DNA of 64,000 nt from Pseudomonadota bacterium (GCA_023460395.1 JAEWQB010000024.1:283867-347866); one strand, 5' to 3'. Shown: positions 26,012 through 35,118, numbered from the stretch's first letter. Translations and numbers: made by a program. Notes: generated by a model from the sequence alone, not told the origin.

Positions 26012-26472
26012 AAAACCTCCATGGGTGATTGTCTCTTAAGGGCAAACGCCCGTATCGGCTGATCTGCCATATGGCGGCAGACGCACGATCCGACCATGTG
26101 GGCCGGAAGGTATTCGCCTTGGCTGAACAAGTATCGCACTATTATGAAATCAAGCAAGTGCGTCATTCTTTTTTCAAAAAGATCAGCATTCGGGGGCATT
26201 CTGCCCACCTACATTAGTGTTTGCAAGACATCTTTCCAGCACGAAACAACAAAAATGTAGGCTATGCGTCTTGTTCTTTTACGCACAATGCATGCCTCCC
26301 GAAGTGTACTATTGCAAACTCACCTTTGCATATTTCCGGCATCATTCAAAAAATAATTCAATAATTATAGTATAATAAGAATATACCGTGGGACGGCACA
26401 GTATTTGTACTTAAAAACACAACCTGTGTGTGGATAGGTCGTTCATTCTGTTTTTTTTCGGAGGAAGAAATT
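26012..26472. other. Intergenic promoter region between glnA and the split-Soret cytochrome gene
   Basis: This divergent, partly AT-rich stretch holds a glnA leader with a small hairpin (TCTGCC/GGCAGA). An inverted repeat TGCAAA-N6-TTTGCA lies about 140 bases before the cytochrome start and may be an operator. A TATAAT hexamer lies about 100 bases before the same start without a good -35. No gene is seen. Confidence 0.5.
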
Positions 26473-27267
26473 ATGTCAACAATGTCTCGACGCCAGATGC
26501 TTTCCGCTTTGGGCGGTGCCGTGGTTGGCGGCGCTCTTGTTTCCGCCATTCCCGCCGGAGCCGCTCCCTCGCTCCCCAATGCGGAAAAATGGATTCCCCA
26601 TAAACTGGACCCCGCCGAATGCGCTCCCTATGCGTATGAGGGCTATTGGCATCAGGGCCTTGGCTGCGGATACGGTGCGTTCTACAGCATCGTGGGTGTC
26701 ATGGCCGAAAAATATGGTGCGCCGTATAACCAGTTTCCCTTCCACATGATGGAAGTGGGTAAGGGCGGTATTTCAGATTGGGGCACCATTTGCGGCGCAC
26801 TGCTGGGCGCGGCTTCAGCCTTTGCCGTCTTCTGGGGGCGCAAAGAACGCGATCCCATGGTGACCGAGTTGTTCCGCTGGTACGAACAAACCGCATTCCC
26901 CATCTACGATCCCGGTGCGGACGCCCGTGTGCCCGGAGCGCTGCCTACCAGCGTGTCTCACTCCGTATTGTGCCACGTTTCCGTCTCCCGCTGGTCGTAT
27001 ACCACCGGCATGGACGCCAACGGCAAACCTCGCTCCGAACGGTGCGGTCGCCTGACTGTGGACGTAGCTAACAAGGCCATTGAAATTATGAATGCCAAAA
27101 TTGACGGCACGTTCGCTGCGGCCTTCGGCAAACAAGATTCCCTTTCCTACTGCGGCGACTGCCACGGCAAAGGGAAGGAATCGCCCATTGTTAAGGGGAT
27201 TCAAGACTGTACCCCCTGCCACTCCGGCAGCGAGCACACACAGGATAAATTCAAGAACCATCCGTAA
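26473..27267 (+). CDS. Split-Soret dihaem cytochrome c, Tat-exported
   Basis: Split-Soret cytochrome is a periplasmic dihaem protein known from Desulfovibrio, possibly linked to nitrate or oxygen response. The 264-residue precursor has the Tat signal SRRQMLSALGG followed by a hydrophobic stretch and an AxA-like cleavage region. The N-terminal part resembles the C_GCAxxG_C_C family (GLGCGYGAFYS and ICGALLGAASAFAVFWG), and the C-terminus has two haem motifs, CGDCH near residue 227 and CTPCH near 246. The start is supported by GGAGG 8 bases upstream. A GntR regulator lies 240 bases downstream. Confidence 0.93.
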   Translation: MSTMSRRQMLSALGGAVVGGALVSAIPAGAAPSLPNAEKWIPHKLDPAECAPYAYEGYWHQGLGCGYGAFYSIVGVMAEKYGAPYNQFPFHMMEVGKGGISDWGTICGALLGAASAFAVFWGRKERDPMVTELFRWYEQTAFPIYDPGADARVPGALPTSVSHSVLCHVSVSRWSYTTGMDANGKPRSERCGRLTVDVANKAIEIMNAKIDGTFAAAFGKQDSLSYCGDCHGKGKESPIVKGIQDCTPCHSGSEHTQDKFKNHP

Positions 27268-27294
27268 CAGTGCAGCGGGGCAAGCCCTTCTGCC

Positions 27295-27333
27295 GGGAAC
27301 CCGCTTTGCCCAGAGCGGGTTCCCTTCTTTTTT
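27295..27333 (+). terminator. Intrinsic terminator of the cytochrome gene
   Basis: An 11-bp hairpin (arms GGGAACCCGCT and AGCGGGTTCCC) is followed by TTCTTTTTT. It ends the split-Soret cytochrome transcript 28 bases after the stop. Confidence 0.92.
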
Positions 27334-27506
27334 GGACACAGTGCCGCCATAACACGCGGCACCTGCGGTTCCCGGCGGTTCTGTATATGCCAAGTCCTCC
27401 GGGGCCACAGGTTGATATTCCGTGCGACATGCCTGTATAGTGCGCCACCGGGCAATGCCTCACAGCTTTCCCCGGAAGTCGCAAAAACGGTACGACAGGG
27501 AGCCGC

Positions 27507-28169
27507 ATGATCCAAAAAAGCACCTATGCCGAACAGGTTGTCTCCTACCTTAAAGAGAAAATCCTGAACGGTGACATGAAGCCGGGAGAACGCATCAAGG
27601 AAAGTCTTGTGGCGGAAACCCTCGGCATAAGCCGCGCTCCCGTGCGGGAAGCATTGCTGCAACTGATGCGGGAAGGCATTGTCGTCTCGCGCCCGCAGGT
27701 GGGCAAATCCGTTGTGTCCCTTACCGCCAAGCAGATTACGGACAGCTACGCCCTTGGGGGAGTGTTGGAAGGCTATGCCCTTGCGCGCTTCATGCATCGA
27801 ATGACCACACAGGACATTGCCCGCATTGAGGATATCGTGGAGCGCATGGGCAAGGTAGCTTCAGGCTCCCGCGACGGGCACGCGATGATACGGCTGGACC
27901 ATGAATTTCATAACTCGCTGTTCACCCACGTGGACAATGAGTTGCTGCTGGAGTTTTCCCTGCGTTCAAGCCGGGGCGTCACCCATTTTCTGCTCAGTCA
28001 CCACCTTCAGGCATTGTATACGCCGGAATCCCTGTACCAACGGCACAAGGCGCTGCTGGATACGCTAAAAAGCGGCAATGGGGACGCCATGGAGCGGCAC
28101 ATGCGCGAACACTACCGTGAAACCGGAGAACGCATGGCTCAGTTCGGATCAGACGTGTATGCCGAATAG
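27507..28169 (+). CDS. GntR-family regulator, FCD (FadR-like) type
   Basis: This 220-residue regulator has a winged helix at residues 1-70 (YLKEKILNGDMKPGERIKE, ETLGISRAPVREALLQL) and an FCD ligand-binding domain in the rest, with DHEFHNSLF and later HxxL residues that could bind a metal and a small carboxylate. GGGAG precedes the ATG. Target genes are unknown; the split-Soret cytochrome gene upstream is a possible one. Its stop directly abuts the stop of the opposing gene. Confidence 0.9.
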   Translation: MIQKSTYAEQVVSYLKEKILNGDMKPGERIKESLVAETLGISRAPVREALLQLMREGIVVSRPQVGKSVVSLTAKQITDSYALGGVLEGYALARFMHRMTTQDIARIEDIVERMGKVASGSRDGHAMIRLDHEFHNSLFTHVDNELLLEFSLRSSRGVTHFLLSHHLQALYTPESLYQRHKALLDTLKSGNGDAMERHMREHYRETGERMAQFGSDVYAE

Positions 28170-28520
28170 CTACGCCTGCCCCCCGGAAGCCCTCAGAAGC
28201 GGGTCCGTGGCGGACGTTTCCGCAAAGAAAAATTCCTTATCATACGGCCCGAAGTGGCGATGGTCGCCCAACAAGGTGAAAAATGCTATCCGGTCATAGC
28301 GGCGCAGCCGTTCTTCCGTTACACCGAGCCGCTGATAGTATTCTTCTTTTTTGATAGGCTCGCGCGATTCTGTGAGGTCATACACCGCCTCGGCAGTCTC
28401 TCCCCACGCATGAAGCACCCACTGACCGTCCACATGCAGCCAGCCGTGCACGATAACGCATTCCTCGCATTCGCTCCCTACCTCAATAACCGCTTCAAAA
28501 GCCTTGGGTCGAAAATTCAT
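28170..28520 (-). CDS. Unrecognised conserved-looking 116-residue protein
   Basis: I do not recognise this gene. It has a clear ribosome binding site (AAGGAGG) before ATG. The protein is acidic and aromatic-rich, with VIVHGWLHVDGQWVLHAWGE, then EAVYDLTESR and YYQRLGVTEERLRRYDRIAFF. The HGW...HAW pattern with alternating charged residues suggests a small soluble domain. It has no cysteine pair, signal peptide or membrane helix. It converges on the GntR gene with no gap. Confidence 0.75.
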   Translation of the reverse strand: MNFRPKAFEAVIEVGSECEECVIVHGWLHVDGQWVLHAWGETAEAVYDLTESREPIKKEEYYQRLGVTEERLRRYDRIAFFTLLGDHRHFGPYDKEFFFAETSATDPLLRASGGQA

Positions 28521-28523
28521 CAC

Positions 28524-28853
28524 TCCTCCTTGCGTTCCTCGTCGTTTTCGCCAGACGCTACAAATACAAGGGTTTTCGCGGCGCTGTCCAGCACTCTTCC
28601 ATCAACCCCCGCCCGCTTCCAGCGTTATTCATTCCGCCCCGGCACCGAGTTACGCCATACCGTCCCCCAGCTACCCATACGATATGGTGTAACGGCGCAC
28701 ACTGGTGATCGCGCAGAGAAACGAAAAAGCCGCCCGACTCCTTGTTTTGGCATTGAGCTTAACGCCCGCAGACGATATGCCTGAAAACGAAACAGTATGC
28801 GCCCCGGTGGCGCACCCGACAAACCGTTAGCATACCCCCTCAGGAAGACTATA
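28524..28853. other. Intergenic region upstream of rsmB, nothing identified
   Basis: About 330 bases separate the small minus-strand gene from rsmB. No coherent gene, RNA, repeat or strong promoter was seen. In-frame codons upstream of the GTG of rsmB could add 19 residues but lack a ribosome binding site. Confidence 0.5.
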
Positions 28854-30230
28854 GTGGCGAAATCTGCCCCCCTCCCCCGCGCACGCGCTTTGGCTTTGGA
28901 TTGTGTGGATGACATTCTTACACATGGGAACGACCTTCAGGCCGCTCTGGACGCCCGGTTGCGCGGCACACGCGTTGCCCCGGCGGATGCCGGGTTGTGC
29001 ACAGAGCTGGTGTATGGATATATCCGGCTAAAGCTTCGGGTTGACGCCCTGCTGGGACTGTTTCTCAAAAATGCGGAAAAGCTTCCCGTCCGCTTTCGGC
29101 TGGCTCTGGGGTTGGCGGCATACGAAATGCTGTTTCTCGACCGCATCCCCGTGTACGCCTCTGTGGATTGGTGTGTGGCCTACGGCAAACAACAATTTTC
29201 CGCCGGACTGGGCAAGTTGGCAAACGCTGTGCTGCGCAACCTTGATCGTCTGGGGGAAGCCTCCCATTCGCCGGAAAGCGTGACCACCGCCTCTATGGAC
29301 CGCGCAACCGCCTTAGCTATCTGGTATTCCTGCCCGGAATGGATTGTTCGCCTATGGCTGGAAGCGTGCGGCGAGGAACGCACTCTTCTCCTGTTAACGG
29401 CGGGTATTAGCCCCGCTCCGGTTGGATTGCGCGTCAACCCCGCCCCTCCCGCTCCCGCCACAACGGCGGATGCGCAGCACTTGCTGGAGACGCTGGGCAG
29501 CCATGAGCATTGTCTCCGGCAGCAGGGCTGGGGACTCCTCTTCCCTGCCGGGAGCACGCCCACCGGCATGAAAACCATGCTTACCGAGGGACGCATTTCC
29601 CGTCAGTCCATGGCATCACAGCAGGCTTTGACCATGGCGCAGCCCGATCGTTGGGAAGGGCCGGTGTGGGATTGCTGTTGCGGACGCGGGGGAAAAACAA
29701 CGGCATTGCTGGAGGCGGGCATACCTGTGCGATTTGCCAGCGATACCTCGCGGGAACGGCTCCGCGGTATGCGGGAAGAAATGGAACGCCTTGGGCTGGA
29801 ATCTCCCTTTTCGCTGCTCCACTCTGCCGCTGAACCTGTACCCGACCGGGTGTGGGAAGAAACGGGTGCCACAGCCTTTGGCACCGTGCTCGCCGATGTC
29901 CCCTGCTCCGGGCTGGGAACACTTTCCCGCAGGCCGGACGCCCGCTATCACCGCACCCCGGACGCTGTGGCTGCCTTGTGCCGGACGCAAGCCGCCATTC
30001 TGGACAACGCATACGCTCACATACGCCCCGGCGGACGAGTGGTCTACATGACCTGCACGGTCAACCCCGCCGAAAATGGCAAACAGGTGGCGGCCTTTTT
30101 ACAACGCACCCCCGGAGCTATTTGTGAGCTGGAGTGGGAAACCGCATCCCATGGAACCGCTTCAGAACCAGATATGGCGCAAGCCGCGTTCGGAGAATTT
30201 TTCTACGTGGCGCTTCTGCGCCGGGGATAG
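28854..30230 (+). CDS. rsmB: 16S rRNA cytosine-C5 methyltransferase RsmB-like
   Basis: The enzyme methylates a cytosine in small-subunit rRNA. The N-terminal 140 residues are a NusB-like helical domain, which points to RsmB, and the C-terminal part is a Rossmann methyltransferase with DCCCGRGGKTTALL, VLADVPCSGLGTLSRRPDARY (motif IV Cys) and VVYMTCTVNPAENGKQV (motif VI Cys). Both catalytic cysteines are present. GTG with AGGA 8 bases upstream is preferred over an ATG 57 bases earlier. Length 458 residues. Confidence 0.9.
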   Translation: MAKSAPLPRARALALDCVDDILTHGNDLQAALDARLRGTRVAPADAGLCTELVYGYIRLKLRVDALLGLFLKNAEKLPVRFRLALGLAAYEMLFLDRIPVYASVDWCVAYGKQQFSAGLGKLANAVLRNLDRLGEASHSPESVTTASMDRATALAIWYSCPEWIVRLWLEACGEERTLLLLTAGISPAPVGLRVNPAPPAPATTADAQHLLETLGSHEHCLRQQGWGLLFPAGSTPTGMKTMLTEGRISRQSMASQQALTMAQPDRWEGPVWDCCCGRGGKTTALLEAGIPVRFASDTSRERLRGMREEMERLGLESPFSLLHSAAEPVPDRVWEETGATAFGTVLADVPCSGLGTLSRRPDARYHRTPDAVAALCRTQAAILDNAYAHIRPGGRVVYMTCTVNPAENGKQVAAFLQRTPGAICELEWETASHGTASEPDMAQAAFGEFFYVALLRRG

Positions 30231-30268
30231 GCCGTAGCCGCCTTTCCCCAGTCATGGCGGATTCAGGC

Positions 30269-31525
30269 TCAGGCCACAACCACCTTGTTGCGGCCCCCCT
30301 TTTTCGCCTTGTAGAGTGCCGTGTCCGCGCACTTGATGACCTGTTCCACGGAAGAGGCTTCGTCTCCGCGTTCTGCCACTCCTATGGAGAGAGTCACCGT
30401 TACCGTATCTTTACCTCGTGCTTTTTTGGGCAAGGGGCCGCGGATACGAAATGCGGTTCCCGCAATGGCTTCGCGCACGGCGTTAAGGTGGGGTGCCGCT
30501 TCTTGAGCGGAGAGTTTGGGAAACAGAATGGTAAATTCCTCGCCTCCATACCGGTAAGCGGTTCCGCCTCCGGTCACACGGGCAAGATGCCCCGCTACCA
30601 TGCGCAGCACATCGTCGCCCACATCGTGCCCGAAGGTGTCGTTGAACTTCTTAAAATGGTCGATGTCGCACATTGCCACGGCATAGCGACGCCCTAACCG
30701 CTTGCTGTCCGCCATAAGCGCACGCCGCGCCGGAAGGGTTGTGAGCTCGTCGGCAAACGCCATGGAATACGATTCCTGAAACAAAGTAAGCATGACGATA
30801 AGCGCGCCGGCGCAAAAGAAAACTGCCGCTGTCTCCGGTTGTCTCGCGTGGTGCAGACCAGCCATGGCGCAGATGATGGTGGTAAGCAGTGCCCCGTGCA
30901 TGGCATCACGCGACGGGGTGAACAATGCCCAGTGCCCCACCAGTGCAAACAAGATGATTCCCGTAACCAGCAACGCCACTTCGGGGATGCCTGTCCACGA
31001 AGAAATCCATGCCCCCGCCCAATCGGGTAGGGGCTGGTAAAACACAATCCGCCATGCGGGCAATAGCACTTCTTCCGCCGTTTGCGGACTAAAGAAAACC
31101 CGCGCCCCCATGAGCACGCTGACGGCTCCCGCCTGCACAAGCAAAAAGGCCAGATGCAGCAATCCCCAGCCGGAGAGCACGCCCCGATCTTCCATGCATT
31201 CCAACAGCGCGATATTGATGGGCAGCAGCAAACACATTGCGGCATACCCCAGCCCGATGTCCCACGCGGAGGCAGGACCGGAGGAAAAGAGTCCTGTGGT
31301 CAGCCAATAGGCCGCAGCCAGCAAAGCCAGCAAAAAGACCACCCGGCTGCGTTTAAATCTCCATGCCAGCGCGGCGCCGGTAAAGCAAAACACGTAGGGC
31401 AGCCACGGCAAGACCGGCACAACAGGGACCGGGAGCAACGAACGGTCGTATGCCGTGACAAACGCTCCCACCATCAAAAAGACAGGCACCACAAGCGAAA
31501 AAAACAACCGAAGGACGGATTTCAT
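30269..31525 (-). CDS. Membrane-bound diguanylate cyclase (GGEEF)
   Basis: It makes c-di-GMP from two GTP. The first ~240 residues contain about eight hydrophobic helices. The GGDEF domain starts with DELTTLPARRAL, has AMCDIDHFKKFNDTFGHDVGDD, and the active-site loop YRYGGEEF. The product-inhibition I-site RxxD is absent: RVTG stands where it would be. GGAGAG precedes the ATG. It follows hldA by about 85 bases on the same strand. Two PilZ-like proteins in this window are possible receivers. Confidence 0.9.
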   Translation of the reverse strand: MKSVLRLFFSLVVPVFLMVGAFVTAYDRSLLPVPVVPVLPWLPYVFCFTGAALAWRFKRSRVVFLLALLAAAYWLTTGLFSSGPASAWDIGLGYAAMCLLLPINIALLECMEDRGVLSGWGLLHLAFLLVQAGAVSVLMGARVFFSPQTAEEVLLPAWRIVFYQPLPDWAGAWISSWTGIPEVALLVTGIILFALVGHWALFTPSRDAMHGALLTTIICAMAGLHHARQPETAAVFFCAGALIVMLTLFQESYSMAFADELTTLPARRALMADSKRLGRRYAVAMCDIDHFKKFNDTFGHDVGDDVLRMVAGHLARVTGGGTAYRYGGEEFTILFPKLSAQEAAPHLNAVREAIAGTAFRIRGPLPKKARGKDTVTVTLSIGVAERGDEASSVEQVIKCADTALYKAKKGGRNKVVVA

Positions 31526-31609
31526 GCCGGACTCTCCAGAGGAGAAAAGGAACAAAAAAGACGGCGGCGGGGCTTCTCCCCGCTACGCCGCCATGCACGG
31601 CAGCGAAAG

Positions 31610-32623
31610 CTACAGCCAGCGCTCCACGACAGGGGCGGCAGACTGCCTTATCGCGTCAATAAGCCCTTGGGGAGTCACTGTGGCTGCGCCCACATGCCCT
31701 ACCACCACGCCTGCGGCATAGTTGGCGAGCATGCACGATTCCAACAACGGAACCCCTGCGGACAATGCCAGCGCGGTTGTGGCAATAACAGTATCCCCTG
31801 CGCCTGTGACATCAAACACTTCCCGCGCCATGGTGGGAATGTGCCAGACCGTGTTGCGGTCTTCAAATAGCGCCATGCCTTGCGGGCCTAGCGTAGTGAG
31901 TAACGTATCGCAGTGCAGCAAATCAAAAATGGCCTTCCCGGCTGCCAGAATCTCTTCACGATTTCCCGCAGGCATGTTCGCCCCTTCGCTGGTTTCCTTC
32001 GCATTGGGCGTGAGCATGGACACGTCCATGTACCACCGGAAATTGGGCGTTTTAGGGTCCACTAAAATTTTGGGACGGTTGGGGCTTGCATCCCGCAGGG
32101 CCGTTATGCGCTGCATGAACGCGCGGGAAACCACCCCTTTGCCATAGTCGGAAACGATGACCACATCGTAGTCGGGCAAGCGTTCCGCCACGGTTTCCAG
32201 TAATTGCTCAAATGCCTCTCCCGTGATGGGCGAAGTGTCTTCCCGGTCTATACGCAACATCTGCTGCCTATCGGCGAGAATTCGGGTTTTGCGGGTAGTT
32301 TTTCTGCCGTCAATGCGCACCATAGAACGGGAGATGCCCTCTTTTTCAAAAAGCGAATCAAGCAGCTCCGCACCGCTTCCCGTTCCGGTAGCGCAGATAA
32401 GGTGCGGCTCTCCGCCTAAGCTACGCAGGTTGCGCGCCACGTTTCCCGCGCCACCCAAAACGTGTCTGTCTTCAAAAACACGCACTACGGGCACCGGGGC
32501 TTCCGGGGAAATGCGTTCCGCATTGCCCGTAAGATATTCGTCCACCATCACATCGCCGATGAGCAACACGCGCTTGCCCGCCATTGCGGGCACCCATGCC
32601 GAAAGAGAACCTGTTTCCACCAT
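31610..32623 (-). CDS. hldA: D-glycero-beta-D-manno-heptose-7-phosphate kinase
   Basis: HldA/RfaE domain I phosphorylates heptose 7-phosphate for LPS inner core synthesis. The 337-residue protein is a ribokinase-fold enzyme: VLLIGDVMVDEYLTG, HVLGGAGNVARNLRSLGG and DVTGAGDTVIATTALAL, with the catalytic Asp in GAGD. The adenylyltransferase domain of fused HldE is missing, so a separate HldC is expected elsewhere. It starts 13 bases after the parB stop and is likely cotranscribed with parB. Confidence 0.9.
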   Translation of the reverse strand: MVETGSLSAWVPAMAGKRVLLIGDVMVDEYLTGNAERISPEAPVPVVRVFEDRHVLGGAGNVARNLRSLGGEPHLICATGTGSGAELLDSLFEKEGISRSMVRIDGRKTTRKTRILADRQQMLRIDREDTSPITGEAFEQLLETVAERLPDYDVVIVSDYGKGVVSRAFMQRITALRDASPNRPKILVDPKTPNFRWYMDVSMLTPNAKETSEGANMPAGNREEILAAGKAIFDLLHCDTLLTTLGPQGMALFEDRNTVWHIPTMAREVFDVTGAGDTVIATTALALSAGVPLLESCMLANYAAGVVVGHVGAATVTPQGLIDAIRQSAAPVVERWL

Positions 32624-32636
32624 CTGCCTACAGCCT

Positions 32637-33548
32637 TTACCCGTTCACCGGGATACCCAATTTTTCCATGAGAGCATGGAGTTCTTCGCGGCTTGCGAAA
32701 GAAAGGGTCACTTTACCCTTCTCCTCAGTTCCACTCAGGATGACATTCATCCGCAACGATTCATGCAAGCGCTGTTGCACTGTGCGCAGAAGTTCGGGCA
32801 CAGCCTGTCGAGGGGCTTTGGAAGAAGCGGGAGACATAGCGCCCGCCTTGGGAGGCAATTCCCCGTGTGCTTTCCAAAACTGGGCCATGGTTTCCGCTTC
32901 GCGCACGGTGAGCATGTCCGTTATGATACGTTGCAGCATGGCATCGCGCACGTCCTCACCCACTGCCAGCAGGGCACGGGCGTGCCCGGCGCTGATGCGT
33001 CCTTCGCATAAGGCGGCCTTTCCCTGCTCGGACAATTGCAGCAGACGCAAGGTGTTGGCAATGCCGGAGCGGCTTTTACCCAATTTTTGCGAAAGCTCTT
33101 CTTGCGAAAGACCAAACCGGTCGCGCAGTTCCTGCATTCCCAACGCTTCTTCCATGGGGTTCAAGTCTTCGCGCTGAAGATTTTCAATCAGCCCCACGGC
33201 AAGCGTTTCTAAATCTGTCATCTCCCGCACAATGACAGGAACTTCACGCAACCCCGCCATCTTGCTTGCCCGCCAACGCCGTTCACCCGCAACGATTTCG
33301 TAATACGTGGTGTCGTTGTCTTTGACGGGACGAACCAGCAACGGTTGCAACACCCCTTGTGTTTTTATGGATGCCGCAAGCTCCTCCAGCGCCTCTTCCG
33401 CAAAGGCTTTGCGGGGCTGCTCAGGATTGGGCCGCAGCATGCGCACAGGCAGCGTGCCGGGGGCCTGAGCGGTATCGGTTACCGGGTCTGTATTTCCCTT
33501 GAAGAGCGCGTCTAAGCCTCTTCCTAATCCTCTGGGTGCGCCAGCCAT
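32637..33548 (-). CDS. parB: Chromosome partition protein ParB
   Basis: ParB binds parS, spreads by sliding as a CTP clamp, and works with ParA to separate origins. The 303-residue protein has RGLGRGLDALF, RPNPEQPRKAF, the CTP-binding GERRWRASKMAGLREVPVI, and the helix-turn-helix LSQEELSQKLGKSRSGIAN. All key features are normal. AAGGAG lies 6 bases before the ATG. parA is on the same strand 560 bases further upstream but a plus-strand gene lies between them. Confidence 0.96.
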   Translation of the reverse strand: MAGAPRGLGRGLDALFKGNTDPVTDTAQAPGTLPVRMLRPNPEQPRKAFAEEALEELAASIKTQGVLQPLLVRPVKDNDTTYYEIVAGERRWRASKMAGLREVPVIVREMTDLETLAVGLIENLQREDLNPMEEALGMQELRDRFGLSQEELSQKLGKSRSGIANTLRLLQLSEQGKAALCEGRISAGHARALLAVGEDVRDAMLQRIITDMLTVREAETMAQFWKAHGELPPKAGAMSPASSKAPRQAVPELLRTVQQRLHESLRMNVILSGTEEKGKVTLSFASREELHALMEKLGIPVNG

Positions 33549-33628
33549 GTATCACTCCTTGACAATCCGTCTGTTCGCCCCGACTCTACACCCCGAAACA
33601 TACTATTTCGATGTTCGCGGAGGCTTTC

Positions 33629-34090
33629 ATGTCTGAAAAAGATTCCCATATTGTACCGCTGTACGCCAAGGACGGTTCGTTGTACGGCATATTGCTCAGT
33701 CCCCAGCTTTGGGAAGCGGCGAGCCGTACCGTGGCCCCCATTCTGGAGCGGACGCTTGACTGCATGTACCCACATCAGGCAACTGAACGTCCTGAACCTC
33801 TGCATGAGTGGCAGGAATTTGCCGACTACTGGGATTTTAAATATCCCCTCACCGCCGAGGTGGAATGCCGCGCCTGCGGTGCCCGCACGGACGATTGGGA
33901 GCATGATCCCGCGCGGCCTTTTCTTTTTAAAGGTGCCAGTCTGAGCGGGCTGTGTGTCTTTCACTGCCAGCATTGTCAGGCCACCGTCCGCAAAAAACAT
34001 TTTAAGGACCACGTGTGCTATGAAGCGAGTGGTTCAGCCCTGCACGATGAGGACTCCTCCGGTAACAACTGCGGCCCTCTGCCGGAGTAA
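33629..34090 (+). CDS. Unrecognised zinc-ribbon protein between parA and parB
   Basis: I do not recognise this 153-residue protein. It begins SEKDSHIVPLYAKDGSLYGILLS, a helical and strand-like part without a known motif. Its second half has CRACGARTDDW and then FHCQHCQATVRKKHFKDHVCYE, two CxxC pairs that probably bind zinc. GGAGG lies 5 bases before the ATG. It is on the opposite strand to parA and parB, divergent from parB and convergent with parA. No signal peptide. Position suggests it might act with chromosome partition, but that is not shown. Confidence 0.8.
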   Translation: MSEKDSHIVPLYAKDGSLYGILLSPQLWEAASRTVAPILERTLDCMYPHQATERPEPLHEWQEFADYWDFKYPLTAEVECRACGARTDDWEHDPARPFLFKGASLSGLCVFHCQHCQATVRKKHFKDHVCYEASGSALHDEDSSGNNCGPLPE

Positions 34091-34107
34091 TTTTTCCCTT
34101 CTGCGCC

Positions 34108-34881
34108 CTACTGGCGCGGGGGCCTTCTCAGCACGACCTCTTTGGCCAGTGCGAGGTAGGCTTCCGCGCCTTTTGATTTCACATCATAATGGATGATGGA
34201 TTTACCAAAACTGGGTGCCTCTGACAGCCGCACATTCCGCGGCACCACTGTTTCAAACAGATGATCGGGGAAGCATTTGCGCACCTCGTTTTTCACCTGT
34301 CTGGAAAGCCTGTTTCGCACATCGTACATGGTGAGTACCACACCAAGCAGATTCAGGCCGGGATTCAGGCGTTTTTTCACCTGCTCAAATGTTTGCAGCA
34401 GCTTAACAATGCCTTCCAGAGCAAAAAATTCGCACTGCAACGGAATAAGCAGTTCACGGGCCGCGCACAGAGCATTTAAGGTAATAAGCCCCAAAGACGG
34501 CGGACAATCCAAAAGGATGTAATCAAACCGCGATTCTAATGTGTGCAGGACATCTTGTAAGTAATATTCCCGCCCCATCTTATCCACCAGTTCTAGTTCA
34601 ATAGCCACAAGGTCCGTAGAAGACGGAAGAATGGAGAGAAACGGCGTGTGCGTTTCATATACTGCCTCCAGTGCTTCCTCTGGTTGGAAAAAAATGCTGT
34701 AAAGGTTGTGCGGCATGGACTCCTGTTCCAGCCCCAAACCACTGGTGCAGTTTGCCTGCGGATCGCAATCCACCACAAGCACGCGCTTTTCCATAATAGC
34801 CAGTGAAGCGGCAAGATTGATAGACGTGGTTGTTTTTCCCACGCCGCCCTTCTGGTTGGCTACTGCGATAATTCTGGCCAC
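34108..34881 (-). CDS. parA: Chromosome partition ATPase ParA (Soj-like)
   Basis: ParA is a deviant Walker ATPase that binds DNA and moves ParB-bound origins. It starts RIIAVANQKGGVGKTTTSINLAA (deviant Walker A), then VVDCDPQANCTSGLG (A'), and YILLDCPPSLG (Walker B). I chose GTG with GAGG 5 bases upstream, giving 257 residues, the usual length; a longer frame to an upstream ATG has no support and runs through a parS site. It converges on the zinc-ribbon gene. Confidence 0.96.
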   Translation of the reverse strand: MARIIAVANQKGGVGKTTTSINLAASLAIMEKRVLVVDCDPQANCTSGLGLEQESMPHNLYSIFFQPEEALEAVYETHTPFLSILPSSTDLVAIELELVDKMGREYYLQDVLHTLESRFDYILLDCPPSLGLITLNALCAARELLIPLQCEFFALEGIVKLLQTFEQVKKRLNPGLNLLGVVLTMYDVRNRLSRQVKNEVRKCFPDHLFETVVPRNVRLSEAPSFGKSIIHYDVKSKGAEAYLALAKEVVLRRPPRQ

Positions 34882-34908
34882 GAATACCTCGTCTGGTTGG
34901 TGTGGGCG

Positions 34909-34924
34909 TGTTTCATGTGAAACA
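34909..34924. promoter_or_regulatory. parS site 1 (ParB binding)
   Basis: TGTTTCATGTGAAACA matches the canonical 16-bp parS TGTTTCACGTGAAACA except that the centre reads TG rather than CG. It lies 27 bases upstream of the parA start. Confidence 0.92.
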
Positions 34925-35118
34925 TCAAGAATCATCCCGAATCCGCGCCAAAGACTTTGGCGCACGTTTCTTCCTTTGCTAGAAGATGCCCTACAGAGTG
35001 TCAACCACCGCTCGCGTCATACGCTGGCGATGAAGCGCGGGAATGTGGTGAAAGACAAGGGTTTGCGCGAAATACCCTTGGTATGTATTTTTTTGTTTTT
35101 TCTCGTAGCGCGCACAAA

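Noticed and set aside
31082..33011. Long plus-strand open frames across the diguanylate cyclase, hldA and parB
   Set aside because: All are antisense to genes with clear family motifs and show no motif of their own.
34882..35004. N-terminal extension of parA by 41 residues
   Set aside because: The upstream frame runs through the parS site, has no ribosome binding site, and the GTG at 34881 has a good one and gives the normal ParA length.
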